Shown here in pieces: positions 1 through 7,909 of a stretch of 44,213 bases of DNA. The stretch's first letter is position 1. Every line of letters begins with the position of its first letter. The notes beneath the pieces are model-generated. The model was not told where the DNA came from, searched no databases, and saw only the letters and a program-made list of their open reading frames with translations. Source of the DNA: an uncultured Collinsella sp. (GTDB lineage Bacteria; Actinomycetota; Coriobacteriia; Coriobacteriales; Coriobacteriaceae); assembly GCA_958407085.1 (NCBI GenBank), contig CATYHY010000001.1:1-44213 (forward strand), given 5' to 3'. The position numbers and the translations under genes are program-made.

Positions 1-792
1 CTTTCGAGCTGGTTTACCGGTGAGTTCGATCACGGCGACGCGATTGTGACCATCAGGCCCGGACAGGGTGGCCTGGAGGCGCAGGACTGGACCTTCATGC
101 TCTTTAAGATGTACATGAAGTACTGCCAGCGTCGCGGCTGGAAGGTTACCATCAACGACTGCCCCGCGGCCGAGGTCATCGGCATCGACCGTGCGACCTT
201 TACCGTAGAGGGCAAGGACGCGTTTGGCATGCTGCGTGCCGAGGCCGGTGTGCACCGCTTGGTGCGCATTAGCCCCACCGACGACAAGAAGCGCCGCCAG
301 ACCACGTTTGCCGGCGTCGAGGTCATCCCCGTGCTGCCTGACGATATCGACATCGAGATCAGTCCCGACGATATCCGCGTGGACGTGTATCACGCGAGCG
401 GCCCGGGCGGCCAGGGCGTCAACACCACCGACTCCGCCGTACGCGTGACGCATTTTCCCAGCGGCATCGTTGTCACTTGCCAAAACGAGCGCAGCCAGAT
501 TCAGAACAAGGCCGCGTGCATGCAGATTCTCAAGGCCCGTCTGTACGAGATCGAGCTTGAGAAGCGCGCCGAGGCGCTCGACGAGATTCGTGGACCCAAG
601 ACCACGATCGGGTTTGGTAACCAGATTCGCAGCTACGTGCTCTACCCGTACCAGATGGTCAAGGACCTGCGTACGGGCGTGGAGACCAGCAACGTCGAGG
701 CCGTTCTCGACGATGGCGATCTGGATCCGTTTGTGATCGGCTACCATCGCTGGGCAACCGGCAACGCCGATGCGGAAGGCTCGGACGCCTAG
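1..792 (+). CDS. prfB: Peptide chain release factor 2 (RF2), 3' part
   Basis: Reads stop codons and triggers hydrolysis of peptidyl-tRNA on the ribosome. The 5' end lies outside the window, so the start and any programmed frameshift site cannot be seen; the frame is open from base 1. The GGQ hydrolysis motif is at 406-414, inside GPGGQGVNTTDSAVRVTH. The C-terminal QIRSYVLYPYQMVKDLRTG and the following NVEAVLDDGDLDPF are RF2-type, not RF1-type. Oddly, the stop-codon discriminator at 271-279 reads Ser-Pro-Thr (context VRISPTDDKKRR), where RF2 normally has Ser-Pro-Phe. It ends in TAG. Neighbours ftsEX, rnr and smpB further on fit the usual Gram-positive order. The identification is firm; the effect of the SPT variant on codon specificity is unknown. 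Confidence 0.95.
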   Translation, partial: LSSWFTGEFDHGDAIVTIRPGQGGLEAQDWTFMLFKMYMKYCQRRGWKVTINDCPAAEVIGIDRATFTVEGKDAFGMLRAEAGVHRLVRISPTDDKKRRQTTFAGVEVIPVLPDDIDIEISPDDIRVDVYHASGPGGQGVNTTDSAVRVTHFPSGIVVTCQNERSQIQNKAACMQILKARLYEIELEKRAEALDEIRGPKTTIGFGNQIRSYVLYPYQMVKDLRTGVETSNVEAVLDDGDLDPFVIGYHRWATGNADAEGSDA

Positions 793-881
793 GCACATGG
801 TTGGCTCCGGGTCGATGCAAACACTTCGCAGGGGTGGTATTTGCTCGATGAATCGGTAGAATCGAATACAGCAAGAAGTTC

Positions 882-910
882 AAAGCGCACTCGTTTGGGT
901 GCGCTTTTTT
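882..910 (+). terminator. Hairpin plus T-run between prfB and the YitT gene
   Basis: AAGCGCAC and GTGCGCTT pair around a short TCGTTTGG loop and are followed by TTTT. It lies about 90 bases after the prfB stop and directly before the Shine-Dalgarno GAGGGAGG (911-918) of the next gene. It may therefore end prfB or act as an attenuator in the leader of the YitT gene. Confidence 0.7.
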
Positions 911-922
911 GAGGGAGGCAGC

Positions 923-1813
923 ATGGCATATCGTCTGGACATCAAGCGCATTCTTTCGCTGAACTTCTTTCACGATCTGCCCAAGATTATGCTGGGCTGC
1001 GCTCTGGCCGCTATCGCGACGGACCTGTTTTTGATCCCCAACGGTCTTGCTGCTGGCGGCGTTACGGGTCTCGCCACGATTATCCAGGCGGTCGGCGCCT
1101 CGCATGGCATCTCGCTGCCTGTCGGTATTCAAACCATCGTGATGAATGCCTTGCTGCTGCTGGTCGTTATGCGCGAGGGTGGCATGTTCTACGTGGTCCA
1201 GACGGCGACGGGCTTTGTGCTGCTGGGCTTCTTCACCGACCTGTTTGCTCCGTTTGTGGCGCCGCTGGCACATGCCGACCTGATGCTGCCCGCTATGTGG
1301 GGCGGCATTATCACGGGTATCGGCTACGGCATGGTGCTGCGCGCCGGCGCCAACACTGGCGGCTCTGACACCATCGGTCAGATTATCTCGCGCAACACAT
1401 CGCTGCCGGTTGGCTCGACCGTCATGGCGATCGATGTTGCCGTGTGCGCGCTGTCGGCCCCGGTCTTTTCGGTCGAAAACGCGCTGTATGCGGGCCTTTC
1501 GATGGTCATTAGCGGCTATGTGATTGATGCCGTGGTCGACGGTGGCAACAGGCGCCGTATGGTGCTCATCATCTCGGACAAGTTTCCCGATATCGCGGCC
1601 GACATCATGTATGGCCTGGGTCGCGGCTGCACCAAGTTTAAGGCGACCGGCATGTACTCGGGCGCCGAGAAGCCGGTGATCATGGTAATCGTGAGCCGTC
1701 GCGAGCTCAATACGCTCAAGACCATTGTGCGCGAGCGCGACCCGCGTGCTATTGTGACGGTCGCTGACGTTACGGAGACCTTCGGTGAGGGATTCAAGGA
1801 CATTAACGCGTAG
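923..1813 (+). CDS. YitT family membrane protein (DUF161 + DUF2179)
   Basis: Integral membrane protein of the YitT family, function not established. About 296 residues: five to six hydrophobic segments over roughly residues 15-200 with small-residue-rich stretches (LAAGGVTGLATII, GANTGGSDTIGQIIS), then a soluble C-terminal domain (from about residue 210, RRRMVLIISDKFPDIAADIM) typical of DUF2179. I chose ATG 923 because GAGGGAGG sits 5 bases upstream; an upstream in-frame ATG at 899 lies inside the terminator hairpin and has no ribosome-binding site. It stands alone between prfB and the transketolase genes. It ends in TAG. The family call is firm; no substrate can be assigned. Confidence 0.88.
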   Translation: MAYRLDIKRILSLNFFHDLPKIMLGCALAAIATDLFLIPNGLAAGGVTGLATIIQAVGASHGISLPVGIQTIVMNALLLLVVMREGGMFYVVQTATGFVLLGFFTDLFAPFVAPLAHADLMLPAMWGGIITGIGYGMVLRAGANTGGSDTIGQIISRNTSLPVGSTVMAIDVAVCALSAPVFSVENALYAGLSMVISGYVIDAVVDGGNRRRMVLIISDKFPDIAADIMYGLGRGCTKFKATGMYSGAEKPVIMVIVSRRELNTLKTIVRERDPRAIVTVADVTETFGEGFKDINA

Positions 1814-2020
1814 GGCCGACTGCGTTCCATCCAAAAGACGTTCACATTGGTAAACCGTTTCATCAGCGATTCTGCCTGCTAAATTGTTCAAATAATGATA
1901 AATACTCTGGTAAAGCTTCCGGTTTCCAGCATAATGAATGACGTACGTGCATCGCGGCTGGGTTGGGACGACCTTCTGTGCCGTGCGCATCTTGTCTAAA
2001 GAGGATGAAAGGAAGGCACA

Positions 2021-2851
2021 ATGAGCGACGAAGAGCTCAAAAAGGTTGCCAACGAGGTAAGGAAGGGCATCGTCACCGGCGTGCACGCTGCCAAGTCCGG
2101 CCATCCGGGCGGTTCGCTCGGCGCTGCCGACATCATGACCTATCTGTACTTTGAGGAAATGAACGTCGACCCGGCCGACCCCCGCAAGGCCGACCGCGAT
2201 CGCTTCGTGCTTTCCAAGGGTCACTGCGCGCCTGGACTGTACGCCGTGCTCGCTGAGCGCGGATTTTTCCCCAAGGAGGATCTCGAGACGCTGCGCCACA
2301 TCGGCAGTCACCTGCAGGGTCACCCCAACATGAACGACACCCCGGGCGTTGACATGTCCACCGGTTCGCTCGGCCAGGGCATCTCCGCCGCCGTGGGCAT
2401 GGCCGTTGCCGCCAAGCACTGGGGTGACGACTATCGCACCTACGCCCTGCTGGGCGACGGCGAGAGCGAGGAGGGCCAGGTTTGGGAGGCCGCCATGTTT
2501 GCCGGCAACCAGCAGCTCGATAACCTCTGCGTGATCGTTGACCACAACGGCCTGCAGATCGACGGCCCCGTCGAGGAGGTCAACGACCCCATGCCGCTCG
2601 CCGACAAGTTCCGCGCCTTCAAGTTCCATGTGGTGGAGCTCGCCGACGGCAACGACTTCGACCAGATTCGCGCCGCCTTTGCCGAGGCCCGCGCTACCAA
2701 GGGTCAGCCGACCGCCATTATCGCCGAGACCACGAAGGGCAAGGGCGTCTCCTTTATGGAGAACCAGGTGGGCTGGCACGGTAAGGCCCCCAACGATGAA
2801 CAGTTTGAGCAGGCCATGGCAGAGCTCACGGCCGCCGGAGAGGAGCTCTAG
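2021..2851 (+). CDS. Transketolase, N-terminal subunit
   Basis: First half of a split transketolase, which moves two-carbon units between ketose and aldose phosphates in the non-oxidative pentose phosphate pathway. The 276 residues carry the pyrophosphate-binding half: GHPGGSLG (27-34), the thiamine-diphosphate motif GDGESEEG (145-152) and the paired DHNGLQIDG (from 174). One-chain transketolases are about 620-670 residues; here the two halves are separate genes, as in many anaerobes and archaea. The start is ATG after AAAGGAAGG. The stop (TAG) is one base before the ATG of the second subunit, so translation is probably coupled and yields a 1:1 complex. Confidence 0.95.
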   Translation: MSDEELKKVANEVRKGIVTGVHAAKSGHPGGSLGAADIMTYLYFEEMNVDPADPRKADRDRFVLSKGHCAPGLYAVLAERGFFPKEDLETLRHIGSHLQGHPNMNDTPGVDMSTGSLGQGISAAVGMAVAAKHWGDDYRTYALLGDGESEEGQVWEAAMFAGNQQLDNLCVIVDHNGLQIDGPVEEVNDPMPLADKFRAFKFHVVELADGNDFDQIRAAFAEARATKGQPTAIIAETTKGKGVSFMENQVGWHGKAPNDEQFEQAMAELTAAGEEL

Positions 2852-2852
2852 G

Positions 2853-3794
2853 ATGGCAGACGTCAAGAAAATCGCCACGCGCGTAAGCTACGGCGAGGCC
2901 CTCGTCGAGCTCGCCAACGAGCACGATGACTTTGTGGTCCTCGACGCCGACCTGGCCGCCGCCACGCAGACCGGCAAGTTCAAGGCGGCCTGCCCTGACC
3001 GCTTCTTCGATGTGGGCATTGCCGAGAGCAACCTGATGGGTGTTGCCGCCGGTATCGCGACCACCGGCCGCGTTGCCTTCGCGAGCAGCTTTGCCATGTT
3101 CGCCGCCGGCCGCGCCTTTGAGCAGGTCCGCAACTCCATCGGCTACCCGCACCTTAACGTTAAGATTGGTGCCACGCACGCCGGTATCTCGGTGGGCGAG
3201 GATGGTGCCACGCACCAGTGCTGCGAGGATATCGCCCTGATGCGCGTCATCCCCGGCATGACCGTTATCGTTCCCGCCGACGACGTGGAGGCCCGTGCCG
3301 TGACGCGCGCCGCCTACGAGTGCGACGGCCCCGTGTATATGCGCTTCGCCCGTCTGGCCTCGCCGGTTATCAACGACCCCGAGACCTACAAGTTCGAGGT
3401 AGGCAAGGGCATCGTCATGCGCGAGGGCACCGACGTCACCATCATCGCCTGCGGCCTGATGGTCGGCGAGGCGCTCGAGGCCGCTGAGCAGCTTGCTGCC
3501 GAGGGCATCGATGCCGAGGTCATCAACATGCACACCATCAAGCCCATCGATGCCGACCTGATCGTCAAGAGCGCCACCAAGACCGGCCACGTCGTGACCG
3601 TCGAGGAGCACTCCGTGATCGGTGGCCTGGGCAGCGCCGTCGCCGACGTCCTGTGCGAACAGTGCCCGACGCCGCTTAAGAAGATCGGTGTCAACGACAC
3701 CTTCGGCGAGTCCGGTCCGGGCGCCGAGCTCCTGCACAAGTACGGCCTGGATGCCGCCAACACCGTGGCGACCACCAAGGAGTTCTTGGCCTAA
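2853..3794 (+). CDS. Transketolase, C-terminal subunit
   Basis: Second half of the split transketolase: the pyrimidine-binding domain plus the C-terminal domain, 313 residues. The conserved Glu that activates thiamine diphosphate is in GIAESN (E58). The segments GATHAGISVGEDGATHQ and GMTVIVPADDVEA, and the late HVVTVEEHSVIGGLGSAV, are typical of the transketolase C-terminal chain and of the related DXS C-terminus. The ATG is used because it follows the preceding stop by one base, with GGAGAGGAG just upstream; the frame is also open upstream, but only as an overlap with the first subunit. It ends in TAA and is followed by a strong terminator, so the two genes form a self-contained operon. Confidence 0.95.
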   Translation: MADVKKIATRVSYGEALVELANEHDDFVVLDADLAAATQTGKFKAACPDRFFDVGIAESNLMGVAAGIATTGRVAFASSFAMFAAGRAFEQVRNSIGYPHLNVKIGATHAGISVGEDGATHQCCEDIALMRVIPGMTVIVPADDVEARAVTRAAYECDGPVYMRFARLASPVINDPETYKFEVGKGIVMREGTDVTIIACGLMVGEALEAAEQLAAEGIDAEVINMHTIKPIDADLIVKSATKTGHVVTVEEHSVIGGLGSAVADVLCEQCPTPLKKIGVNDTFGESGPGAELLHKYGLDAANTVATTKEFLA

Positions 3795-3849
3795 GGCATT
3801 TTGCTTTGGCCTTGACCTGAGAGCCGTTCCCGCGCTGGATAATAAATAA

Positions 3850-3886
3850 GCCGGGGTGCCTTTCGTGTGGGGGCACCCCGGCTTTG
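3850..3886 (+). terminator. Terminator of the transketolase operon
   Basis: A perfect 11-bp stem, GCCGGGGTGCC / GGCACCCCGGC, with an 11-base loop, followed by TTTG and TGTTTG. It lies between the end of the transketolase operon and the convergent end of the minus-strand zinc-ribbon gene (3905), so it may serve both. Confidence 0.85.
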
Positions 3887-3904
3887 TGTTTGGGGGAGGA
3901 GCGG

Positions 3905-5173
3905 TTAGAGGAGCTTCACGGTCGGGGCGAGGGCGTTGGCAAAGATATCGTCTGGCCAGAATACCGCTGCGACATTAGCGTCATTTGCCGCAACCATATC
4001 AGCAAGAATGGAGTCGTAGGAGATTGTCCCCAACGATTGGAGGTCGACTATCTCGCGTGCGGCATCATCTGAACACAAGTTAAGACGATATTCAGCTTTT
4101 GATAAATGGTCTTGCCCCGCATCAAAGGCCCAACGATAAATTACTAGTTTTACATAGTGGTTTTCGTCGAGCTTGATGTCGCGAATACGGCCGCACTCGA
4201 TATCTCCCGCGTTTCCATACGGTTCATTTTTCATGGCAAGATATCCAAGCTCTTTATCTGGAAAGGCAGTCGAGTACAGCCCTATCACATCTCCGTCGAC
4301 TTCTGCTGTCACCCTACCATCCCAGTACTCGGGCAGGTCGACACTGAAGGTTTGGGCCTCGATGTGGCGTGCGGCGGCTTTGCGCTGTTCCTCGGCCTGG
4401 CGCGCCGCTTCTTCTTCGGCGGCTTTCTTGGCCGCGACGGCGGTGTCGCGGCGGTTCGTTGCGGCGTGTTGCAGCGCATCGACGTTGGGCGCGTTCTTAC
4501 CCTTGTATGCCATGGCGAGCGTCACGGCGTCATTGATCTCGTCGTCGGTTACCTCGGCGGCGTCGATGGGCGTAAAGTCCAAAACCGAATCCTGCTCGGC
4601 GAGTTCTGCCAAGTCGATCTTCTCGCCCTTGGCAAAAGTGTCGTCGAGCGTGAGCTCGGCCTTTGTGCAAGGCACCTGGTAGATAGTGCCATCGGCGGCG
4701 ATGGGGGAGCCTGCCGCCTTGAGCGTGTACTTGCCCTGGATAAGCTTGATGCCCGAGCCGTCAGAAGCGACATATTCGACCTTGTCGACCTTCTTTCCGT
4801 CGACCGTCTTGCCCTTTACGCACACCGGCACACGAGAAGCGCCGTTATCGGTGTCCCAGCCTTCAGCCTTTACATTCACCACGAGCGCATGCTTGGAATG
4901 CGCCGACTCATATTGTTCCTGCTCCTGGACATGCTGCTGATATAGGTGGTACGCCAATCCGCCGCCCCCGCTAACAACGATTACCGCCGCGCAGACGATA
5001 GCGATCACGACGCCTTTCTTGGGCTTCTTACTGTGGGCGGGCGAACCCACAGGTGCCGGCGCAACCGCAGGGTTGGCTACGGGCATATCCTGCGTCCCGT
5101 CAAGCGCAGCCCCACATCCCACGCAAAACCGTGCACCATCAGCAAGCTCAGCACCACAATACGGACAAACCAT
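3905..5173 (-). CDS. Zinc-ribbon, single-pass membrane protein of unknown function
   Basis: About 422 residues, function not recognised. The N-terminus (MVCPYCGAELADGARFCVGCG) is a four-cysteine zinc ribbon. It is followed by a Pro/Ala linker, a Lys-rich stop (KKPKKG) and one membrane segment (VVIAIVCAAVIVVSGGGGLAY, about residues 57-76). The rest is presumably exported: a beta-rich region to about residue 220, a charged, probably helical stretch rich in KKAAEEEAARQAEEQRKAAA, and a C-terminal domain starting near QTFSVDLPEYWDGRV. That layout is shared by many Coriobacteriia and Firmicutes zinc-ribbon proteins. The ATG at 5173 is preceded by GGAGG at a good distance; an upstream in-frame start at 5200 has no comparable site. 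It ends in TAA. Confidence 0.75.
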   Translation of the reverse strand: MVCPYCGAELADGARFCVGCGAALDGTQDMPVANPAVAPAPVGSPAHSKKPKKGVVIAIVCAAVIVVSGGGGLAYHLYQQHVQEQEQYESAHSKHALVVNVKAEGWDTDNGASRVPVCVKGKTVDGKKVDKVEYVASDGSGIKLIQGKYTLKAAGSPIAADGTIYQVPCTKAELTLDDTFAKGEKIDLAELAEQDSVLDFTPIDAAEVTDDEINDAVTLAMAYKGKNAPNVDALQHAATNRRDTAVAAKKAAEEEAARQAEEQRKAAARHIEAQTFSVDLPEYWDGRVTAEVDGDVIGLYSTAFPDKELGYLAMKNEPYGNAGDIECGRIRDIKLDENHYVKLVIYRWAFDAGQDHLSKAEYRLNLCSDDAAREIVDLQSLGTISYDSILADMVAANDANVAAVFWPDDIFANALAPTVKLL

Positions 5174-5263
5174 ATCAACCTCCAGCAAGCCGAGAACCAT
5201 CTTTCTAACTCAACTGTAAAGCGAAAACCCCAACCCAAGTTGCGCAACAATGAGCCCCAATAT

Positions 5264-5332
5264 AAGTTGCGGTGAAATAGGGATTGATTAGGGCTTTTAA
5301 CTGCTAAAACAGTCCCTATTTCACCGCAACTT
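5264..5332. repeat. GTTGCGG-type palindromic element, copy 1
   Basis: Two perfect 20-base arms in inverted orientation (5264-5283 and 5313-5332, core GTTGCGGTGAAATAGGGA) enclose a 29-base centre ending in GCTAAAACAG. Other copies are at 19156, 33549 and 39257. It lies between the divergent zinc-ribbon gene and ftsE. There is no T-run on either side, so it does not look like an ordinary terminator. Confidence 0.85.
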
Positions 5333-5354
5333 CTAAAGAGGCCCCTTAGTAGCC

Positions 5355-5487
5355 GCAGGCCGGGCACAGGGTTACCTCCCAAATCTTTCCGCAGCGCAGG
5401 CCGGCGTTTGTCCGCAGCTCCGCAGGAGCAGGACAAATGCCGGCCATGCGCGAGGACGATTTGGGAGGTAACCCTGTGCGCGGCCGG
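5355..5487. repeat. Large nested palindrome upstream of ftsE
   Basis: Outer arms 5364-5385 and 5458-5479 are perfect 22-base inverted repeats (core GGGTTACCTCCCAAATC), extending outwards with few mismatches. Inside them, 5394-5413 and 5431-5451 form a second stem (core GGCCGGCGTTTGTCC) with one bulge and one G-T pair. At the centre CTCC-GCA-GGAG makes a third small stem. The whole 133 bp could form one long hairpin or cruciform about 100 bp before the ftsE start. I see no second copy in the window. Confidence 0.85.
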
Positions 5488-5589
5488 ACAGATCCCAAAG
5501 CCCGCCATGCTTCTTATGTGCAGCAAAGGCAATCCTGCTAAAATACAAGGCGCTCATGTAGTTTAAACGCACGACGATAAGGAGCACCA

Positions 5590-6810
5590 GTGGGTAACCA
5601 CTTCCGTACCTCCGGTGCGGGCGATGAAGCCCCCAAGACGCAGCCGAGCGTCGCGGGCAGTCGTTTCGCCACTCCGGATTCAGAGGATCAGCTGTTTAGC
5701 CCGATCCCCGCACAGCCGGCAGATCAGGCACAGCCGGCGGCAGATCCCTTTGCCTACAACCCCAACAACGATGTAGCGCTTTCCGGCACGGCTGGCTTTG
5801 AGCCCGTTCAGGCGGTGACCGCCCGTGTGGCTCAGCCTCAGATGAGCGCCGCCACGCCGCAGCCTACTATGGCCGGCATCCCCGATCCCATGGCCCCTGC
5901 GGCTCCCGCGCCGCAGCCCGCGCAGTCCGGTCTTTTTGCCGGCATTCCCGACCCCACGCAGCCTGCGGCTCCCGTGGTCGAGCGCGATCAGGCCGCCGAG
6001 GTCGCAAGTCTCGACAACGCGCTCAACAACCCCGACTTCACGTCGGTGTTTGCGCCCATCGACCCGCAGGCCAGCCGCAAAAAGATGGCCAAGCAGGCCG
6101 GTGTCGAGCCCGTCATCCTTATGGAGCACGTCACCAAGATCTATCCGGCGCAGCCCAACAAGCCCGCACTCGACGACATCAACATCGAGATCTATCCGGG
6201 CGAGTTCGTCTTTTTGGTCGGTCACTCCGGCTCGGGTAAGACCACGCTGCTGTCGACGCTCAACCGCGACGTCAAGCCCACAAGCGGTCGCATTTTGGTC
6301 GCCGGCCAGGATCTCATGAAGATCAAGAACCGCAAGGTTCCGTTCCTGCGTCGTCAGATTGGCGCCGTGTTCCAGGACTTTAAGCTCCTGCCGCAAAAGA
6401 CCGCTTACGAAAACGTGGCGTTTGCCCTGCAGTGCATCGGCAAGCCCAAGGGTGTCATTCGCAGCCAGGTGCCCGAGGTGCTGCGTCTGGTCGGTCTGGC
6501 CGACCAGATGGACTCGCTGCCCGATCAGCTTTCCGGTGGCGAGCAGCAGCGCGTGGCCGTTGCCCGCGCTATGGTCAACCGCCCACCGCTGCTGATTTGC
6601 GACGAGCCCACGGGCAACCTCGACCCGGCGATTTCGCTGGGCATCATGAAGCTGCTCGAGCGCATTAACCGCACCGGTACCACCGTGATCGTCGCTACGC
6701 ACGACCGCGAGATGGTCGATAGCATGCACCGTCGCGTGATCGCCCTCGAGGGCGGCCACGTAATCCGCGACCAGGAGAGGGGAGGTTACGGCAACTATGG
6801 CACCAACTAA
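5590..6810 (+). CDS. ftsE: Cell-division ABC transporter ATPase FtsE with long N-terminal extension
   Basis: ATPase of the FtsEX complex, which sits at the divisome and relays ATP hydrolysis to cell-wall hydrolases outside the membrane. 406 residues, while FtsE is normally 220-230. The ABC core starts near residue 173 (EPVILMEHVTKIYP). Walker A GHSGSGKT is 211-218, the Q-loop is in GAVFQDFKLLPQKT, the signature LSGGEQQ is 314-320, Walker B LLICDEP is from 334, and the H-loop is in VIVATHDRE. The first 172 residues are Pro/Ala/Gln-rich, probably disordered, and contain two copies of AGIPDP followed by PAAP. The start is GTG 5590 after AAGGAG. It overlaps ftsX by 14 bases, so the two are co-translated. 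It ends in TAA. Confidence 0.94.
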   Translation: MGNHFRTSGAGDEAPKTQPSVAGSRFATPDSEDQLFSPIPAQPADQAQPAADPFAYNPNNDVALSGTAGFEPVQAVTARVAQPQMSAATPQPTMAGIPDPMAPAAPAPQPAQSGLFAGIPDPTQPAAPVVERDQAAEVASLDNALNNPDFTSVFAPIDPQASRKKMAKQAGVEPVILMEHVTKIYPAQPNKPALDDINIEIYPGEFVFLVGHSGSGKTTLLSTLNRDVKPTSGRILVAGQDLMKIKNRKVPFLRRQIGAVFQDFKLLPQKTAYENVAFALQCIGKPKGVIRSQVPEVLRLVGLADQMDSLPDQLSGGEQQRVAVARAMVNRPPLLICDEPTGNLDPAISLGIMKLLERINRTGTTVIVATHDREMVDSMHRRVIALEGGHVIRDQERGGYGNYGTN

Positions 6811-7717
6811 CGTGGGCTACTCGCTCAAAGAGGCAATCAGCCACTTCTTCCGTAACTGGACCACCTCGCTCGGCGCCGTCATCACGATTTTCCTTTCGCT
6901 GTTTATCATCGGCCTGTTCATTATGGGTTCCGCGATGCTGAACTCCGTGATCGGCACCGTCGAGGATCAGGTCGTCATCAACGCCTTTATTAGCGATGAC
7001 GCCGACCAGGCAGATGTTCAGGCCTTTGAGGCCGAGCTCAAGACGTGGAGCAACGTCAAGTCCGTGACGTACAAGGACAAGGACGACGCGCTGGCCGAGT
7101 ACACGAGCAAGATGTCGGGTAACGCCGACGCTACCATGAGCGCGCTCGACGGTCAGAACCCGCTGCCGGCTTCGTTTGCCATCGAGATGGACGATCCGTC
7201 CATGGTCGAGAGCACGGCCCAGAAGCTCAAGAAGAACGCCGATTTTCAGAAGATCGCGGACGACGGCGACGTTAACGCGAGCGTTCTGTACGGCCAGGAG
7301 GAAGTGAGCCGCCTGTTCCAGGTGACGAACTACATCCGTATCGCCGCCGTGGTGCTCGTCGGCCTGCTGACCTTTATTGCGTTCATTTTCATTAACAACA
7401 CGATTCGCCTGTCCATTACGGCGCGTCGTCGTGAGATCGCGATCATGCGCCTGGTGGGCGCAAGCAACGGTTTCATTCGCGGGCCGTTCATTACCGAGGG
7501 CGTGCTGCAGGCCATTTTGGGCTCGCTGCTTTCCATCGGCGTGCTGGAGCTGCTGCGTAACCTGATGGTTCCGCGTCTGCAGGAGAGCATCGGCTGGATG
7601 TCGTTTGCGCTGCCGATGCAGTACTATCTGGTGACCTACGCCGCACTGATTCTGGTCGGCGTCATTATCGGTCTCTTTGGTTCCGCCATCGCCATGCGCC
7701 GCTATCTGCGCGTGTAG
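6797..7717 (+). CDS. ftsX: Cell-division protein FtsX
   Basis: Membrane partner of FtsE. 306 residues in the standard FtsX layout: a cytoplasmic start (SLKEAISHFFRNWTTSLGAV), a first membrane helix at about 28-50 (ITIFLSLFIIGLFIMGSAML), an extracellular domain at about 55-175 that in other bacteria contacts a peptidoglycan hydrolase, then three helices at about 178-200, 230-255 and 275-298. The FtsX/MacB signature RRREIAIMRLVGASNGFIRGPF is partly visible after the second helix. No hydrolase gene (PcsB, CwlO or RipC type) follows directly; rnr comes next. It ends in TAG and is followed by a terminator. Confidence 0.94.
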   Translation: MAPTNVGYSLKEAISHFFRNWTTSLGAVITIFLSLFIIGLFIMGSAMLNSVIGTVEDQVVINAFISDDADQADVQAFEAELKTWSNVKSVTYKDKDDALAEYTSKMSGNADATMSALDGQNPLPASFAIEMDDPSMVESTAQKLKKNADFQKIADDGDVNASVLYGQEEVSRLFQVTNYIRIAAVVLVGLLTFIAFIFINNTIRLSITARRREIAIMRLVGASNGFIRGPFITEGVLQAILGSLLSIGVLELLRNLMVPRLQESIGWMSFALPMQYYLVTYAALILVGVIIGLFGSAIAMRRYLRV

Positions 7718-7740
7718 GCGTGCTTGGAATTCGTTCCTTC

Positions 7741-7775
7741 AACGGGTCGTCTCTTTTGGGGGCGGCCCGTTTTTT
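7741..7775 (+). terminator. Terminator of ftsEX
   Basis: ACGGGTCGTC and GGCGGCCCGT pair, with two G-T pairs, around TCTTTTGGG; TTTTTT follows. It abuts the left arm of the palindrome at 7776. Confidence 0.75.
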
Positions 7776-7858
7776 GATCCCTAGGGGACGGTGGAATACG
7801 GATCATCGTGGCGCTGGTCTATCTATGCGATCCGCAATCCTGCCGTCCCCTAGGGATC
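7776..7858. repeat. CCTAGGGGACGG palindrome between ftsX and rnr
   Basis: Perfect 16-base inverted arms GATCCCTAGGGGACGG (7776-7791) and CCGTCCCCTAGGGATC (7843-7858) enclose 51 bases. Inside, ACGGATC and GATCCGC give a second short stem. The inner left part GGTGGAATACGGA matches the GTTGCGG elements at 19156 and 39257 over 13 bases, suggesting a shared or chimeric origin. It ends about 50 bases before the rnr start. Confidence 0.75.
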
Positions 7859-7909
7859 ATTTGGGTAGACTCTTGGGGTGTAAACGGCCATCGATAGTAA
7901 GGAGGCGCC

